Source of the DNA: Bacteroidota bacterium
Lineage (GTDB): Bacteria > Bacteroidota > Bacteroidia > Cytophagales > Cyclobacteriaceae
Direction: 5' to 3'
Assembly (NCBI GenBank): GCA_022567155.1
Contig: JADFHN010000033.1
Coordinates: forward strand, 1-41,377
DNA: 41,377 nucleotides
Within the stretch, counting starts at the first letter, position 1, and the number at the start of each line of letters is the position of its first letter. This document shows, one piece after another, positions 41,351-41,377 of this stretch. The translations under genes were made by a program, and so were the position numbers. The notes below the pieces were generated by a model. It was not told the origin of the DNA and ran no database searches. It saw only the letters and a list, made by a program, of their open reading frames with translations.

Positions 41351-41377
41351 TTGATAAAGAACCCTGCATAACTTTAC

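Overview
The window looks like chromosomal DNA of a member of the Bacteroidota, most likely a Cytophagales-type organism. The evidence is the density of carboxypeptidase-like regulatory domains, two sigma/anti-sigma pairs, an FtsX/MacB-type permease of about 800 residues, ORF6N and HigBA-type accessory genes, general lack of purine-rich Shine-Dalgarno sites, and promoter boxes of the Bacteroidota form TTG-N19/20-TAnnTTTG (for example 705-734 minus and 32254-32284 plus). Species assignment from this window alone is not possible.

Layout. 1-170: a structured element ending in an intrinsic terminator, probably the 3' part of a non-coding RNA. 240-7100: a small membrane protein, an ECF sigma/anti-sigma pair, a fructosamine-kinase-like gene, and a surface von Willebrand A protein divergent from a second ECF sigma factor with an anti-sigma/TonB-like partner. 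7576-12770: a LytTR two-component pair, an outer-surface carboxypeptidase-regulatory-domain protein, an unknown gene and an HTH regulator. 13473-23789: mostly housekeeping (RarA, DMT exporter, threonine aldolase, dihydrolipoyl dehydrogenase, 2-hydroxyacid dehydrogenase, FabG) followed by a large vWA-like membrane protein and a TPR lipoprotein. 23914-26328: an FtsX-type permease. 28181-33340: ClpC, WbqC-like protein, YrdC/Sua5-like protein and MltG. 34645-36035: a thioesterase overlapping a YihY/BrkB membrane protein. 37479-41350: an FG-GAP secreted protein, tRNA-Ser(UGA) and an S8 protease.

Between the stable blocks lie short, decaying accessory patches, and these are the most informative part of the window. 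At 26450-28100 there are a tail of a DUF4097-like gene, an AbrB-like regulator behind three tandem 12-bp palindromic boxes, a tyrosine-recombinase tail with a stop codon and an inserted REP-like palindrome, a pentanucleotide satellite and an ORF6N gene broken by one stop codon. At 33404-34506 two toxin-antitoxin modules sit side by side. In both, the antitoxin reads intact and the toxin carries a single inactivating lesion. At 36828-39338 a 183-bp direct repeat, each copy containing the tRNA-Ser 3' end and its terminator, brackets a 2.1-kb segment with the FG-GAP gene. Directly after fabG lies the tail of an otherwise missing FtsX permease. Palindromic interspersed repeats fill most of the longer gene-free stretches.

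All protein functions are family assignments read from motifs; no database search was possible.
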